Shown: positions 38,529 to 48,041 of the stretch, piece by piece
How positions within the stretch are numbered: position 1 is the stretch's first letter
Layout: each line of letters opens with the position of its first letter
The notes under the pieces: generated by a model
Database searches by the model: none
Seen by the model: the letters and a program-made list of their open reading frames with translations, nothing else
What the model was told of the DNA's origin: nothing
Assembly (NCBI GenBank): GCA_947624875.1
Contig: CANQMA010000003.1
Span: 20,428 to 84,427 of the forward strand
Direction of reading: 5' to 3'
From: an uncultured Lachnospiraceae bacterium
GTDB taxonomy: Bacteria; Bacillota; Clostridia; Lachnospirales; Lachnospiraceae
DNA: 64,000 bases
Translations under genes and position numbers: made by a program

Positions 38529-41444
38529 ATGAAGAAGTTATGGAACCGGTGGACGGCAGTGCTTCTCACCTTAGTGATGGTCACCGTTTTAACCAATGGT
38601 TATTACAGCAAAAACGGAGTACAGGCTGCTAATTATGGCGGCGTGGAAGTTTCAAAAAACATTGTAAAGGATGGAGACGCTAAAGCGATGCAGGCTCTGC
38701 AGGATGGAACATATCTGTCAGACGGGGTATCTCTCACAAATTATGCCCGCTATCAGGGTGTGACCGTATCGGCGTCGAGTGAAAGAAATGCGGCGTCAAA
38801 AGCGGTGGACGGCGCAATGGACAGCCGGTGGGAAAGCGATCAGGGAGTGGACCCGCAGTATCTTCAGATTGATTTTGGAAATGTTTATGCATTAAAGACA
38901 ATACTGATTTATTGGGAGGCAGCTTCCGCAAGAGAGTATGAGGTGCAGGTATCTGCTGACGGTGTAGAGTTTCAGACCCTCACGGAGGTGGCCAGCAATG
39001 ACGGAAAACGTACGGATGAACTCATTCTTTCTGAGGAAATTGAAGTGCGGTCTGTAAAGATTTATTGTAAATCACGTACAACAACGTATGGGGATTCCAT
39101 CTATGAGATTGGATGTTACGGCACAGACGGACAGAAGAAAGTTGTGCCGGTTCTCTCGAATCTGAAAGTAATCGATTATTATCGGTATACCGGTAAATAT
39201 ATGATTTATTTTAATGAACCGGAAGTTTCCAGCGGATATCTGCTGTATCTTGATGATGTGAATACTCCGGTCAAGAAAATCAGCGGTTCCGGGAACTATC
39301 TTGACCAGTCGGATTTACAAAACTGCGCAAATGGGGAACATACCCTGTATGTATCAAATATTGGCGTAGACGGGACGGAATCCGCAAAGATCAGTACGAA
39401 ATTTACACTGAGTGGCACGCCGGGCACTTACACGGATATACCGCAGGTTTACATTTATACCACAAAGAATATTTCATCGGAATATCACGATACGGCAGAT
39501 GTCACGATTTCGGTCAATGACCGGGCAGATGGCGCTTATCCGGATTTGGCGGACAGTGCATCCAATATTAAAATCCGTGGAAATACTACGGCGGGCGCAC
39601 CGAAAAAGCCTTGGAATATTAAACTTAGCAGTAAGCAGAGTGTTCTTGGCATGGATAAAGGAAAAAAATGGTGCCTGCTTGCCAATTCCTTTGATAAATC
39701 GTTGATACGAAACAGTCTGTCTTATGATTTCGGGCTGCAGAACGGAGTGACCTATACGAGTCAGAGCCGTTTTGTGGAAGTGTATCTGAATGGTAAATTT
39801 CAGGGAAACTACCTGATTACCGAGCCGGTAGAGGCAAAGAAGGAGCGCGTGGACACGGACGCTTACAATGCAGATAACAATGATATATTGTTAGAACTCG
39901 GTACGCGCAACGAGCCGGACGTGGATCATTTTACCACGGATATCCTAAGAACGACCTTTGATGTCAATGACCCGGAAAAGGGAGACGATCTGACAGATGA
40001 ACAGGTTAATACAAAAATTGCAAATGTCAAAACCTACCTGAACGGATTTGAGACGGTGCTGAGGAATCAGAATTATGACGAAATCCTGCAATATATTGAT
40101 GAGGATACTTTTGTCAATTTTTATATTACCAATGAATTATTTAAGAATGTAGATTTCAATTTCAGTTCCACCAGATTTTATGTGAAAGAAAATAAAATTT
40201 ATGCGGGTCCATTATGGGACTTTGATTTGTCCAGCGGTAACTGCAAGACTTCCACTTATCCGGGATACTATGTCGATGGAGTGAGTTATAAGGGATATTA
40301 CTGCCAGGAGATGAACTGGTATCGGGAACTGATAAAGAACGAGACCTTTTATGGAAAAGTGAAAACCAGATATAAAGAACTGCAATATGTCATTCAGAAT
40401 CTCTATCGCGCAGATTCCGAAACTCAGTTGAGCATTCCGTATTTACTTCGTCAATATGGCGCTTCCTTTGAAAGAAATTATGCAGATGCAGCACACCTTG
40501 GAGCAGGATGGAGCCTGACAAACGAGGATGGGTATAGTTATGCGGCAGAGTCTGGGTGGACTCAGTGGAAACAGCCAATCGAGTTTTTGAGAACGTGGTT
40601 GGAAAATCGAAATATCTGGCTCTGCGAACAGTGGGGTGTCGATATGAATTCTGCCTATGAAGAATCAAAACCGGTCACACCGCCGGAGCCAACGACACCG
40701 GAGTCAACAACGCCGGATAAAACAACGCCGGAGGAAACAGCACCGGAGGAAACAACACCGGAGAAAACAACACCGGAGGAAACAACACCGGAGAAAACAA
40801 TACCGGAGCCAACGAACCCGGAAGAAACAATACCAGAAATCACAACGCCGGAAGAAACAGCGCTGGAATCCACAATGCCGGAAACTGCGATACCCGAGAA
40901 AACGGCGTCAGAAACCACGACACCGGAAACTGCGATACCGGACAAAACGATACCGGAAACCGTGACGCCGGAAGAAACAATACCGGAGTCAGCAACATTG
41001 GAATCGACAACGAAAGCGGCGTTCTCAGAAACGACGACACCAAAAGCAGCAGGACCGGAAGGGACAAAATCAGAGTCGAAAAAACCGGAGGAGACAACGT
41101 CGCAAAAAAGCAACGTGCAGACTACTCGGAAAACCGATTCAAATCGCGCAAAGGTTGGAATTACAAAGGTAAAGAAAGCAAAAAAGAAAAAGGCCGCCGG
41201 CAGGATTCGTATTTTACTCAAGAAGGTCCGCGGAGCGGGAGGATATCAGATTAAGATAACGAAAACAAAGAACGGTAAAAAAGTCTACATGAAACGGAAT
41301 GTAAAAAAACGAAAAATAATCCTTCGCTCTAAAAAAATAAAGAACAAAAAGAAACTTTATATTCGTGTCAGAGTTTATAAGATAGTTGCCGGAAAGAAAA
41401 AATATGGAAAATGGAGTAAACCGTTTAAAGTAGAAATACAGTAG
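38529..41444 (+). CDS. Secreted CotH-kinase protein with discoidin and repeat domains
   Basis: A 971-residue surface protein. Order seen: signal peptide (1-35, ending near VQAA); an F5/8 type C (discoidin) domain at about 70-195 with VDGAMDSRWESD; a beta-rich linker; a CotH kinase domain at about 305-700 with IKIRGNTT, FVEVYLNGKFQGNYLITE and the catalytic GPLWDFD near 560; a Thr-Pro-Glu repeat stretch at about 717-870; and a very basic FN3-like end (YGKWSKPFKVEIQ). CotH kinases phosphorylate protein serines, in Bacillus spore coat proteins. Here the signal peptide and carbohydrate-type domain suggest an outside target, such as wall-linked proteins or glycans. There is no LPXTG motif; the basic end may bind the wall by charge. 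Confidence 0.85.
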   Translation: MKKLWNRWTAVLLTLVMVTVLTNGYYSKNGVQAANYGGVEVSKNIVKDGDAKAMQALQDGTYLSDGVSLTNYARYQGVTVSASSERNAASKAVDGAMDSRWESDQGVDPQYLQIDFGNVYALKTILIYWEAASAREYEVQVSADGVEFQTLTEVASNDGKRTDELILSEEIEVRSVKIYCKSRTTTYGDSIYEIGCYGTDGQKKVVPVLSNLKVIDYYRYTGKYMIYFNEPEVSSGYLLYLDDVNTPVKKISGSGNYLDQSDLQNCANGEHTLYVSNIGVDGTESAKISTKFTLSGTPGTYTDIPQVYIYTTKNISSEYHDTADVTISVNDRADGAYPDLADSASNIKIRGNTTAGAPKKPWNIKLSSKQSVLGMDKGKKWCLLANSFDKSLIRNSLSYDFGLQNGVTYTSQSRFVEVYLNGKFQGNYLITEPVEAKKERVDTDAYNADNNDILLELGTRNEPDVDHFTTDILRTTFDVNDPEKGDDLTDEQVNTKIANVKTYLNGFETVLRNQNYDEILQYIDEDTFVNFYITNELFKNVDFNFSSTRFYVKENKIYAGPLWDFDLSSGNCKTSTYPGYYVDGVSYKGYYCQEMNWYRELIKNETFYGKVKTRYKELQYVIQNLYRADSETQLSIPYLLRQYGASFERNYADAAHLGAGWSLTNEDGYSYAAESGWTQWKQPIEFLRTWLENRNIWLCEQWGVDMNSAYEESKPVTPPEPTTPESTTPDKTTPEETAPEETTPEKTTPEETTPEKTIPEPTNPEETIPEITTPEETALESTMPETAIPEKTASETTTPETAIPDKTIPETVTPEETIPESATLESTTKAAFSETTTPKAAGPEGTKSESKKPEETTSQKSNVQTTRKTDSNRAKVGITKVKKAKKKKAAGRIRILLKKVRGAGGYQIKITKTKNGKKVYMKRNVKKRKIILRSKKIKNKKKLYIRVRVYKIVAGKKKYGKWSKPFKVEIQ
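40672..41000 (+). repeat. Tandem codon repeat encoding Thr-Pro-Glu-Glu units
   Basis: Imperfect repeats of about 15 to 30 bases (ACACCGGAGGAAACAAC type) encode TTPEETTPEKT units. The regular section at 40720-40800 alternates GAG-GAA and GAG-AAA codons almost exactly, then decays downstream. Such arrays can change length by slippage, altering the reach of the surface stalk. Confidence 0.8.
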
Positions 41445-41457
41445 AAAGGATACTGCT

Positions 41458-42117
41458 ATGGATTCGTATTATACTGTCAGTGAATATGGAGAAGATGAAA
41501 TCGTAGAAAAAAAATCACGGTTTATTGCCCGCGCATATCCGATAAGATCAGAGGAAGAGGCATTATCCTATCTGGAGGAGATCAGAAAACGCTTTTGGGA
41601 TGCGAGACACCATTGCTATGCATATGTGCTTGGGAAAAATAGTGAACTGCAGAGATTTAGCGATGATGGAGAGCCGCAGGGAACTGCCGGAAAACCAATT
41701 CTTGAAACCCTGATGGGAAATCATATTCATGATACGCTGATGATTGTGACAAGGTACTTTGGCGGCACGCTGCTTGGTACCGGAGGGTTGGTGCGCGCCT
41801 ATGGAAGTGCTGCAAAGGCGGGACTCAATGCCGCAAAAATCGAACAGGTCTGCGCTGGCATTTCTTTTCACTTGGAACTTGATTACAATAGCATAGGAAA
41901 AGTGAAATATATTCTTGGGCAGATGGACAGGATCCAGGAAAATGAAAATTACGGCGCATCGGTATCGATGGATCTCATTGTGAAAAAGGAAAACTTTTCC
42001 AATCTTAAGGGACAGATTACAGATATTACCGGAGGAAAAGCATTTTTTTCGAATGAGCGGGATGTTGAGTTTAGACAAAAGGTTGAAAGTTTTTCCGATT
42101 GTGATACAATGTTTTGA
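41458..42117 (+). CDS. yigZ: YigZ/IMPACT (UPF0029) family protein
   Basis: A 219-residue member of the YigZ/YvyE family related to yeast IMPACT, a translation regulator; the bacterial role is unsettled. The conserved core KKSRFIARAYPI near residue 18, DARHHCYAYVLG near 50, FSDDGEPQGTAGKPIL near 71 and VTRYFGGTLLGTGGLVRAYG near 97 is intact, and the C-terminal DUF1949-like domain is present. AAAGGA precedes the ATG. It follows the CotH gene by 13 bases and precedes typA by 38. Confidence 0.9.
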   Translation: MDSYYTVSEYGEDEIVEKKSRFIARAYPIRSEEEALSYLEEIRKRFWDARHHCYAYVLGKNSELQRFSDDGEPQGTAGKPILETLMGNHIHDTLMIVTRYFGGTLLGTGGLVRAYGSAAKAGLNAAKIEQVCAGISFHLELDYNSIGKVKYILGQMDRIQENENYGASVSMDLIVKKENFSNLKGQITDITGGKAFFSNERDVEFRQKVESFSDCDTMF

Positions 42118-42155
42118 GTTTCACGAAATTGATTCAAAACAAACGGAGAAGAAAA

Positions 42156-43991
42156 ATGATTAGAGAAGATATTCGAAATATTGCAATTATTGCTCATGTA
42201 GACCACGGAAAAACGACATTAGTGGATGAGTTGTTGAAGCAGAGCGGCGTTTTCAGGGAAAATCAGGAAGTGGCAGAGCGCGTCATGGATTCCAACGATT
42301 TGGAAAGAGAGAGAGGAATTACGATTCTCTCTAAAAACACTGCGGTCACTTATAAAAATACAAAGATTAATATCATTGATACGCCGGGTCATGCGGATTT
42401 TGGCGGTGAGGTCGAACGGGTTCTCAAAATGGTAAACGGCGTTGTTCTTGTGGTGGACGCTTTTGAGGGCGCAATGCCCCAGACCCGGTTCGTCTTAAAG
42501 AAAGCGCTGGAACTTGCGCTGCCGGTCATTGTCTGCATCAATAAGATTGACCGACCGGAAGCGCGGGCAGAAGAAGTCATCGATGAAGTGCTGGAGTTGT
42601 TTATCGAACTGGATGCCAATGAAGAGCAGCTGGACTGTCCGTTTATCTTTGCCTCCGCAAAAGAGGGCTTTGCCACCAAAAATGTGGACGAGCCAAAAAC
42701 GGATATGAAGGATTTATTTGAGACGATTATTGATTATATTCCGGCACCGGAAGGAGATCCGGACGCGGAGGTGCAGGCTTTGATCAGTACGATTGATTAT
42801 AATGAATATGTGGGCCGTATTGGCGTCGGAAAGATTGACAATGGTACGCTCAAAGTCAATCAGGAAGTGGCAATGGTAAATTTCCACGAGCCGGAAACAA
42901 TGAAAAAAGTTAAAATCAGCAAGCTTTATGAATTTGACGGATTAAGTAAAGTGGAAGTCAATGAGGCGACGGTGGGCGCGATTGTAGCAATTTCCGGCAT
43001 TGCGGATGTGCATATCGGAGACACTATCTGTTCCGTGGAGAATCCACAGCCGATACCGTTTCAGAAAATTTCGGATCCGACCATTTCTATGAATTTTATG
43101 GTTAATGACAGTCCGCTTGCAGGTCAGGAAGGGAAATTTGTGACTTCTAGACATTTGCGTGACCGCCTGTTCCGGGAACTGAATACGGACGTCAGTCTTC
43201 GAATTGAGGAGACGGAAGACATGGACTGCTTTAAAGTATCGGGCAGAGGTGAACTGCATCTTTCAGTTCTGATTGAAAATATGAGAAGAGAGGGATACGA
43301 GTTCGCTGTCAGTAAGGCAGAGGTCATTTATAAAGAAGATGAGCGCGGCAAAAAGCTCGAACCAATGGAAATCTGTTATATTGATGTGCCGGATGAATAT
43401 TCCGGAGCCATTATTGAAAAACTCAGTAACAGAAAAGGAGAACTGCAGGGCATGGCGCCAACGCAGGGTGGATACACGAGGCTGGAGTTTTCCATTCCTT
43501 CAAGGGGACTAATTGGTTACCGCGGACAGTTTTTAACGGACACCAAGGGAAATGGTATTGTGAACACGGTTTTTGATTCTTACGGACCGTTTAAGGGAGA
43601 AATCCAGTATCGGAAGCAGGGCTCTCTGATTGCGTTTGAGGCGGGCGAAGCGATTACTTATGGGCTGTTTAATGCCCAGGAGAGAGGAACGCTATTTATC
43701 GGTCCGGGTGAAAAAGTATATGCCGGAATGGTAGTTGGTCAGACCGGGAGAGCAGAGGACATTGAAATCAATGTCTGCAAGACAAAACATTTGACCAATA
43801 CCCGGACATCCAGTTCTGATGAAGCGCTGCGTCTGGTTCCGAAAAAGGTATTGAGCTTAGAGCAGGCGCTTGAATTTATTGATACAGACGAACTGTTGGA
43901 GATTACGCCGGAAAATCTCAGAATCCGGAAAAAGATTTTGGACCCAACGCTGCGTAAGCGTGATATGATACGCCGTCAGAATGCGAAATAA
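42156..43991 (+). CDS. typA: Ribosome-associated GTPase TypA/BipA
   Basis: Translation-factor GTPase that binds the 70S ribosome and helps large-subunit assembly and stress growth. The 611-residue protein has G1 AHVDHGKTTL near residue 11, switch region RERGITILSKN, G3 DTPGHADFGGE near 73, G4 NKIDR near 127 and the BipA-specific C-terminal domain. ATG 42156 follows GGAGAAG; the track start at 42114 is inside yigZ. A terminator follows at 44008. Confidence 0.95.
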   Translation: MIREDIRNIAIIAHVDHGKTTLVDELLKQSGVFRENQEVAERVMDSNDLERERGITILSKNTAVTYKNTKINIIDTPGHADFGGEVERVLKMVNGVVLVVDAFEGAMPQTRFVLKKALELALPVIVCINKIDRPEARAEEVIDEVLELFIELDANEEQLDCPFIFASAKEGFATKNVDEPKTDMKDLFETIIDYIPAPEGDPDAEVQALISTIDYNEYVGRIGVGKIDNGTLKVNQEVAMVNFHEPETMKKVKISKLYEFDGLSKVEVNEATVGAIVAISGIADVHIGDTICSVENPQPIPFQKISDPTISMNFMVNDSPLAGQEGKFVTSRHLRDRLFRELNTDVSLRIEETEDMDCFKVSGRGELHLSVLIENMRREGYEFAVSKAEVIYKEDERGKKLEPMEICYIDVPDEYSGAIIEKLSNRKGELQGMAPTQGGYTRLEFSIPSRGLIGYRGQFLTDTKGNGIVNTVFDSYGPFKGEIQYRKQGSLIAFEAGEAITYGLFNAQERGTLFIGPGEKVYAGMVVGQTGRAEDIEINVCKTKHLTNTRTSSSDEALRLVPKKVLSLEQALEFIDTDELLEITPENLRIRKKILDPTLRKRDMIRRQNAK

Positions 43992-44007
43992 TCAGATGCG
44001 GAAGTAA

Positions 44008-44045
44008 AAACATTCACACTGTATTTGGTGTGGATGTTTTTTGTT
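44008..44045 (+). terminator. Rho-independent terminator after typA
   Basis: AAACATTCACAC at 44008-44019 pairs with GTGTGGATGTTT at 44028-44039 with one G-T pair and an 8-base loop, then a T run. Confidence 0.88.
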
Positions 44046-44078
44046 TGCAAAAAAATAATGTCATCTGTCAAAAAAGTG

Positions 44079-44107
44079 TTGACAAATAGAAAGCAGCGAT
44101 GTAAGAT
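44079..44107 (+). promoter_or_regulatory. Sigma-A promoter of the fused ABC transporter
   Basis: TTGACA at 44079-44084 and TAAGAT at 44102-44107, spacing 17, about 55 bases before the ATG. Confidence 0.65.
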
Positions 44108-44112
44108 ATGGA

Positions 44113-44135
44113 TTGTATTATTTAAGATAGTACAA
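44113..44135. promoter_or_regulatory. Palindromic operator candidate before the fused ABC transporter
   Basis: TTGTATTAT at 44113-44121 and ATAGTACAA at 44127-44135 form a 9+5+9 palindrome with eight of nine pairs. It sits at about +1 to +22 of the predicted transcript, a typical repressor position. The size fits GntR- or TetR-type binding sites. The regulator is not next to it. Confidence 0.45.
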
Positions 44136-44162
44136 TTAAAACAATAAAAAAGAGGAGTTTCA

Positions 44163-46874
44163 ATGTTAGAGACAAAAAATTTGAAAAAGACTTATCGGAC
44201 AAAAAAGGGCGTCCATGTGGAGGCATTAAAGGGAATTTCTTTAAAATTTCCCCAAAAGGGCATGGTATTTTTACTTGGAAAATCCGGAAGCGGAAAATCG
44301 ACAATGCTGAATCTTCTGGGCGGACTGGACAGTTATGACCAGGGAGAGATTATCATTAAGGGAGTTTCTTCAAAAGATTTCAGTCAAAACGAGTTTGATT
44401 CGTATCGGAATACTTATGTTGGATTTATCTTTCAGGAATACAATGTGCTGGAAGAATTCAGCGTCGGCATGAATATTGCGCTGGCGATTGAACTGCAGGG
44501 GAGAAAGGCAGCCGACAGCGAAATCAATCAGATATTGAAAGAGGTGGACCTGGAGGGATATGGAGAGAGAAAACCGAACGAATTGTCCGGAGGACAGAAA
44601 CAGCGGGTGGCGATTGCAAGAGCATTAGTAAAAAATCCACAGATTATCATGGCTGACGAACCTACGGGAGCGCTTGATTCCAATACGGGAAAACAGGTGT
44701 TGGAAACCTTGAAAAGGCTGTCCGCAGATAAGCTGGTGATTGTCGTTTCCCACGACAGGGAATTTGCAGAACAATATGGAGACCGCATTATAGAACTTGC
44801 CGACGGAAAAGTGATTCGGGATGTGGAACAAATTTCCGGCAGGGATGGAAATACTGCAGAAAAAGAAGGGATGGCTTTTCTTCCGGATGAAATTGTACTT
44901 ACGGCAGGATATCATTTGACAGAACAGGATCGTGTTTTAATCAACGAATATTTACAGGGGAGAAAAGAAAATGTCAAAATGATTGTACAAAACAGTCATC
45001 AGGGAACTTTTGAGCCGACCAATCAGACAGATATTACTTATGACACCCAGGATTTTAAACTGATTCGCTCAAAGCTTCCTTTAAAAAATGCTTTTAAAAT
45101 GGGAACCAGTGCCTTAAAGCATAAAAAAATCCGTCTGGTAATGACGATTTTGTTATCATTTATTGCCTTTTCTCTATTTGCGCTGGCGGATACCTTTGGA
45201 AGCTATGACAATGTTAAGACCTGTACCCGTTCTCTTGTAGACAGTAAGATCAATTACGCATCATTGTCAAAATCAATGCTTGTGAAAGATGAGTACAGTT
45301 CTTTCTCCTGTCAACTTTATTTTCAGGACAAGGATTTGAAAGAGGTCAGCAAAAAGACCGGACTGAATTTTGCAGGCGTGTATCCGTGTGGAGCATCTAT
45401 AAAAAACTATGATACCTCAGTGAGCCTGACAGAGAATGCCGATGAAATGGCGACTTCTTATGCGACATATTATTCCGGATTTATGGCAATGTCAAACGAG
45501 CGGCTAAAGGAATTTGGGTATGAAGTAGTCGCAGGAAAACTGCCGGAAGGAAATAAAAAGCAGGCGGCCATCACAACATATCTGTTTGAAACCTTTAAAA
45601 AGGCTGGATATCGCGCACCGAAAAGTAAGAAAGTAGAGCAGATAAGCGCATATGAAGATATTGTCGGAAAGACAATTCGGGTGGATCAGACGCTCTATGA
45701 GATTACCGGGGTTGTCGATGTCCATATGGATTTTTCACGGTATGAAATCATAAATGAAAATCTGGACAACGCATCCGCAGCAGAGATGATAGCAGCATAT
45801 GCATTGGAAGAGGAAATTATTCAAATTCAGGAGTGCAGTACGGCAGGAGTGTTGATGGTAAGCCCGCAGCTTCTGGAGTCCCTCATGAAAGAACAGATTG
45901 AGCGTATGAACACCGGTGTTAATTCGGTGGAACTGTTAAGCGGAAATGACGATGAAATTGATTTTTTTGCGGGTTCTATCACAGAATTTTCAAATCTGGA
46001 CTTGAATGATGTAAACTGGCTGGATGAAAGACAGACGACGTTAAATAAAAATGAAGTGCTGGTACCGCTCAGTTATATTCAGGAAGATTTTGATAATATG
46101 TCAAAGGAAAAGGCGCTGCAGTTGATGAAGGACAACGCTCAAATCGATTGTAGAATCACGAACGATATGAATAGTGAAACAGAGACAATAAAGGTGCGGA
46201 TTGCAGGAATTATCGACGATACCCGGATGTCTACTGAAAATGCGGGCGTGTTTGCTTTTTCCGATAACTTAATTAAACCGGAATGGAAAGAAATGAAAGG
46301 GTCTTATGCCTATGTAACCGCGCCGATGCCAAAAGAGAAATCCAAAATTCAGGAGATTGTGAAATTTAATCAGGAAAAGATACAGACGAAATATCCCGGC
46401 ACAATCCGGTATCAGTTGTGTAATTCCGTTATATTTGAATTAGATGCAATCGATGAAATTTTGAAATCACTCTCAAAAGTTTTTCTTTATATTGGAATCG
46501 GATTCGCACTATTTGCAGCATTAATGTTTGCAAATTTTATTGCAACCAGTATTTCTTATAAAAAACAGGAAATTGGAATTCTGCGCGCCATCGGCGCCCG
46601 CAGCAACGACGTTTTCCGCATCTTTTTCACGGAAAGTTTTGTGATTGCAGCAATCAATTTTTCTCTTGCCTGTGCAGCCACGGCAGTTGCAACCAATCTC
46701 ATGAATAAGTTTATCCGGACTTCTGCGGGAATTTTGATTACAGTCCTGGATTTTGGTGCAAGACAGATTCTCTTATTACTGTTTGTCAGTATTCTGACTG
46801 CATGGATTGCAAGTTTTATTCCGGTGTACCGTATTGCGCGAAAGAAGCCAATTGACGCAATCCGCAATAAATAA
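44163..46874 (+). CDS. MacB/FtsX-type ABC transporter with ATPase and permease fused
   Basis: A 903-residue fusion. Residues 1-225 are an ATPase of the LolD/MacB/BceA branch: Walker A LGKSGSGKST near 38, FIFQEYNVLEEFS, signature NELSGGQKQR near 140, Walker B IIMADEPTGALDS near 162. After a polar linker comes one membrane helix near 325, a large outside domain of about 420 residues, and three helices at about 775-900, the FtsX/MacB layout. Relatives export or sense peptides, including bacitracin-type antibiotics. No two-component system is adjacent, so the substrate is open; the palindrome upstream suggests induction by a repressor release. Confidence 0.85.
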   Translation: MLETKNLKKTYRTKKGVHVEALKGISLKFPQKGMVFLLGKSGSGKSTMLNLLGGLDSYDQGEIIIKGVSSKDFSQNEFDSYRNTYVGFIFQEYNVLEEFSVGMNIALAIELQGRKAADSEINQILKEVDLEGYGERKPNELSGGQKQRVAIARALVKNPQIIMADEPTGALDSNTGKQVLETLKRLSADKLVIVVSHDREFAEQYGDRIIELADGKVIRDVEQISGRDGNTAEKEGMAFLPDEIVLTAGYHLTEQDRVLINEYLQGRKENVKMIVQNSHQGTFEPTNQTDITYDTQDFKLIRSKLPLKNAFKMGTSALKHKKIRLVMTILLSFIAFSLFALADTFGSYDNVKTCTRSLVDSKINYASLSKSMLVKDEYSSFSCQLYFQDKDLKEVSKKTGLNFAGVYPCGASIKNYDTSVSLTENADEMATSYATYYSGFMAMSNERLKEFGYEVVAGKLPEGNKKQAAITTYLFETFKKAGYRAPKSKKVEQISAYEDIVGKTIRVDQTLYEITGVVDVHMDFSRYEIINENLDNASAAEMIAAYALEEEIIQIQECSTAGVLMVSPQLLESLMKEQIERMNTGVNSVELLSGNDDEIDFFAGSITEFSNLDLNDVNWLDERQTTLNKNEVLVPLSYIQEDFDNMSKEKALQLMKDNAQIDCRITNDMNSETETIKVRIAGIIDDTRMSTENAGVFAFSDNLIKPEWKEMKGSYAYVTAPMPKEKSKIQEIVKFNQEKIQTKYPGTIRYQLCNSVIFELDAIDEILKSLSKVFLYIGIGFALFAALMFANFIATSISYKKQEIGILRAIGARSNDVFRIFFTESFVIAAINFSLACAATAVATNLMNKFIRTSAGILITVLDFGARQILLLLFVSILTAWIASFIPVYRIARKKPIDAIRNK

Positions 46875-46923
46875 GTATCGTTCGATACGAAAATCACACG
46901 GTTCGGGACATTGGGAGGTGATA

Positions 46924-46962
46924 ATGGTTGAAATAGATTTTTACCGATTTATAATTAAATAA
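46924..46962 (+). CDS. Candidate 12-codon ORF with a strong ribosome binding site
   Basis: ATG at 46924 follows GGGAGGTGATA, the best Shine-Dalgarno match in the window, and reads MVEIDFYRFIIK before TAA. It is shorter than the ORF track limit. It could be a leader peptide, a tiny membrane-active peptide or a remnant. The predicted promoter at 46928-46955 lies inside it, so it would have to be expressed by read-through from the ABC gene. No homology claim is made. Confidence 0.25.
   Translation: MVEIDFYRFIIK
46928..46955 (+). promoter_or_regulatory. Sigma-A promoter of the DUF5688 gene
   Basis: TTGAAA and TATAAT are separated by 16 bases, 62 bases before the DUF5688 ATG. Confidence 0.6.
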
Positions 46963-47017
46963 TCAACAATATTTATGGATGAAGTCACTCGTAATCACAA
47001 GAAAGAGGGGAATTTTT

Positions 47018-48019
47018 ATGAATTACGAGGAATTCACAGAAAAAGTAAAACAGGGAGTAGAAGCTCATGTTGCAAATCAATTAGACGACGGGGTTGTAGT
47101 CATTCGAAATGTATTAAAAAACAATGGGGTCCGCATGAAGGCGGTCAGTATCGTTCGCAAAGGGGAACATGCAACGCCGACCATCTATCTGAAAAGCTTT
47201 TATGACGAATACCAGTGTGGAAGAACGATGGAGAGCATCTGCAGGGAAATTTTTAAAACCTATCGGAATAGTCTGAAGAATTTTAAAGAAAAGATCAATA
47301 TGGAAGATTTTCTGGATTTTGAAACAGTCCGGGACAAAATATACTATAAGCTGATTCATTATGAATGGAATGAAACCATCTTAAAAGAAATGCCGTATTT
47401 TCGCTTTCTTGATCTTGCAATCGTCTTTTTTATTATTGTTTCATCCGATTCGCAGGGGACGACGTCGGTGCCGGTATATCATCATAATCTAAAAAGCTGG
47501 AACAAAACGGCGGAGGAAATCCGGGAAACAGCGATTGAAAACACATTGCAAAAATTTCCGGCGGACATTCGAAACATGGAAGATGCAATATCTGAGATGA
47601 TTCTCAATGACCTGCCGTCCAATTGGAATGAAAATGATGCGGACTATATTTCGGAAGATACCGTTTATGGAAAATATCAGTTGGAAGATGTCCGTCAGAT
47701 TATCGAGGAAGAAGTGCATCGGTTAAAAGCAAAAAAAGACATGGAGATGTATATATTGACAAATCCGCAGCGCATGAACGGAGCAGCGTGCATCACCTAT
47801 CCGGGTGTTTTAAGAGAATTTGCCAGAGAACATCAGACAGATGTCTATATTATTCCAAGTTCCATTCATGAAGTCATTTTAGTTTTGGGAATCCAATGGG
47901 ATACGGAAGAGTTGAACCAGATGGTGCGGCAGGTGAATGAGGAAGATGTTGATGCCGTCGATGTATTATCGGATCATGTGTATCTCTATCGTCAAAAAAC
48001 AGACCGAATAGAGTATTAA
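47018..48019 (+). CDS. DUF5688-like protein of unknown function
   Basis: A 333-residue protein that I match from memory to DUF5688, common in several copies in Lachnospiraceae. No signal peptide or clear membrane helix; FLDLAIVFFIIVSS near residue 127 is a buried strand/helix rather than a confident membrane span. The N-terminus (YEEFTEKVKQGVEAH) is amphipathic and helical; the C-terminal half is mixed alpha/beta with a repeated VHRL/VLREFA pattern. ATG 47018 follows GAGGGGA; the track start at 46979 lacks a binding site. The gene has its own promoter. Function unknown. Confidence 0.7.
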   Translation: MNYEEFTEKVKQGVEAHVANQLDDGVVVIRNVLKNNGVRMKAVSIVRKGEHATPTIYLKSFYDEYQCGRTMESICREIFKTYRNSLKNFKEKINMEDFLDFETVRDKIYYKLIHYEWNETILKEMPYFRFLDLAIVFFIIVSSDSQGTTSVPVYHHNLKSWNKTAEEIRETAIENTLQKFPADIRNMEDAISEMILNDLPSNWNENDADYISEDTVYGKYQLEDVRQIIEEEVHRLKAKKDMEMYILTNPQRMNGAACITYPGVLREFAREHQTDVYIIPSSIHEVILVLGIQWDTEELNQMVRQVNEEDVDAVDVLSDHVYLYRQKTDRIEY

Positions 48020-48041
48020 CAGTTTCTGCCGGCATGAAAAA

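Noticed and set aside
40655-41221. 188-residue minus-strand ORF with Val-Ser-Ser-Gly repeats
   Set aside because: It is the antisense shadow of the Thr-Pro-Glu repeat of the CotH gene; repeat DNA opens all frames and there is no binding site.
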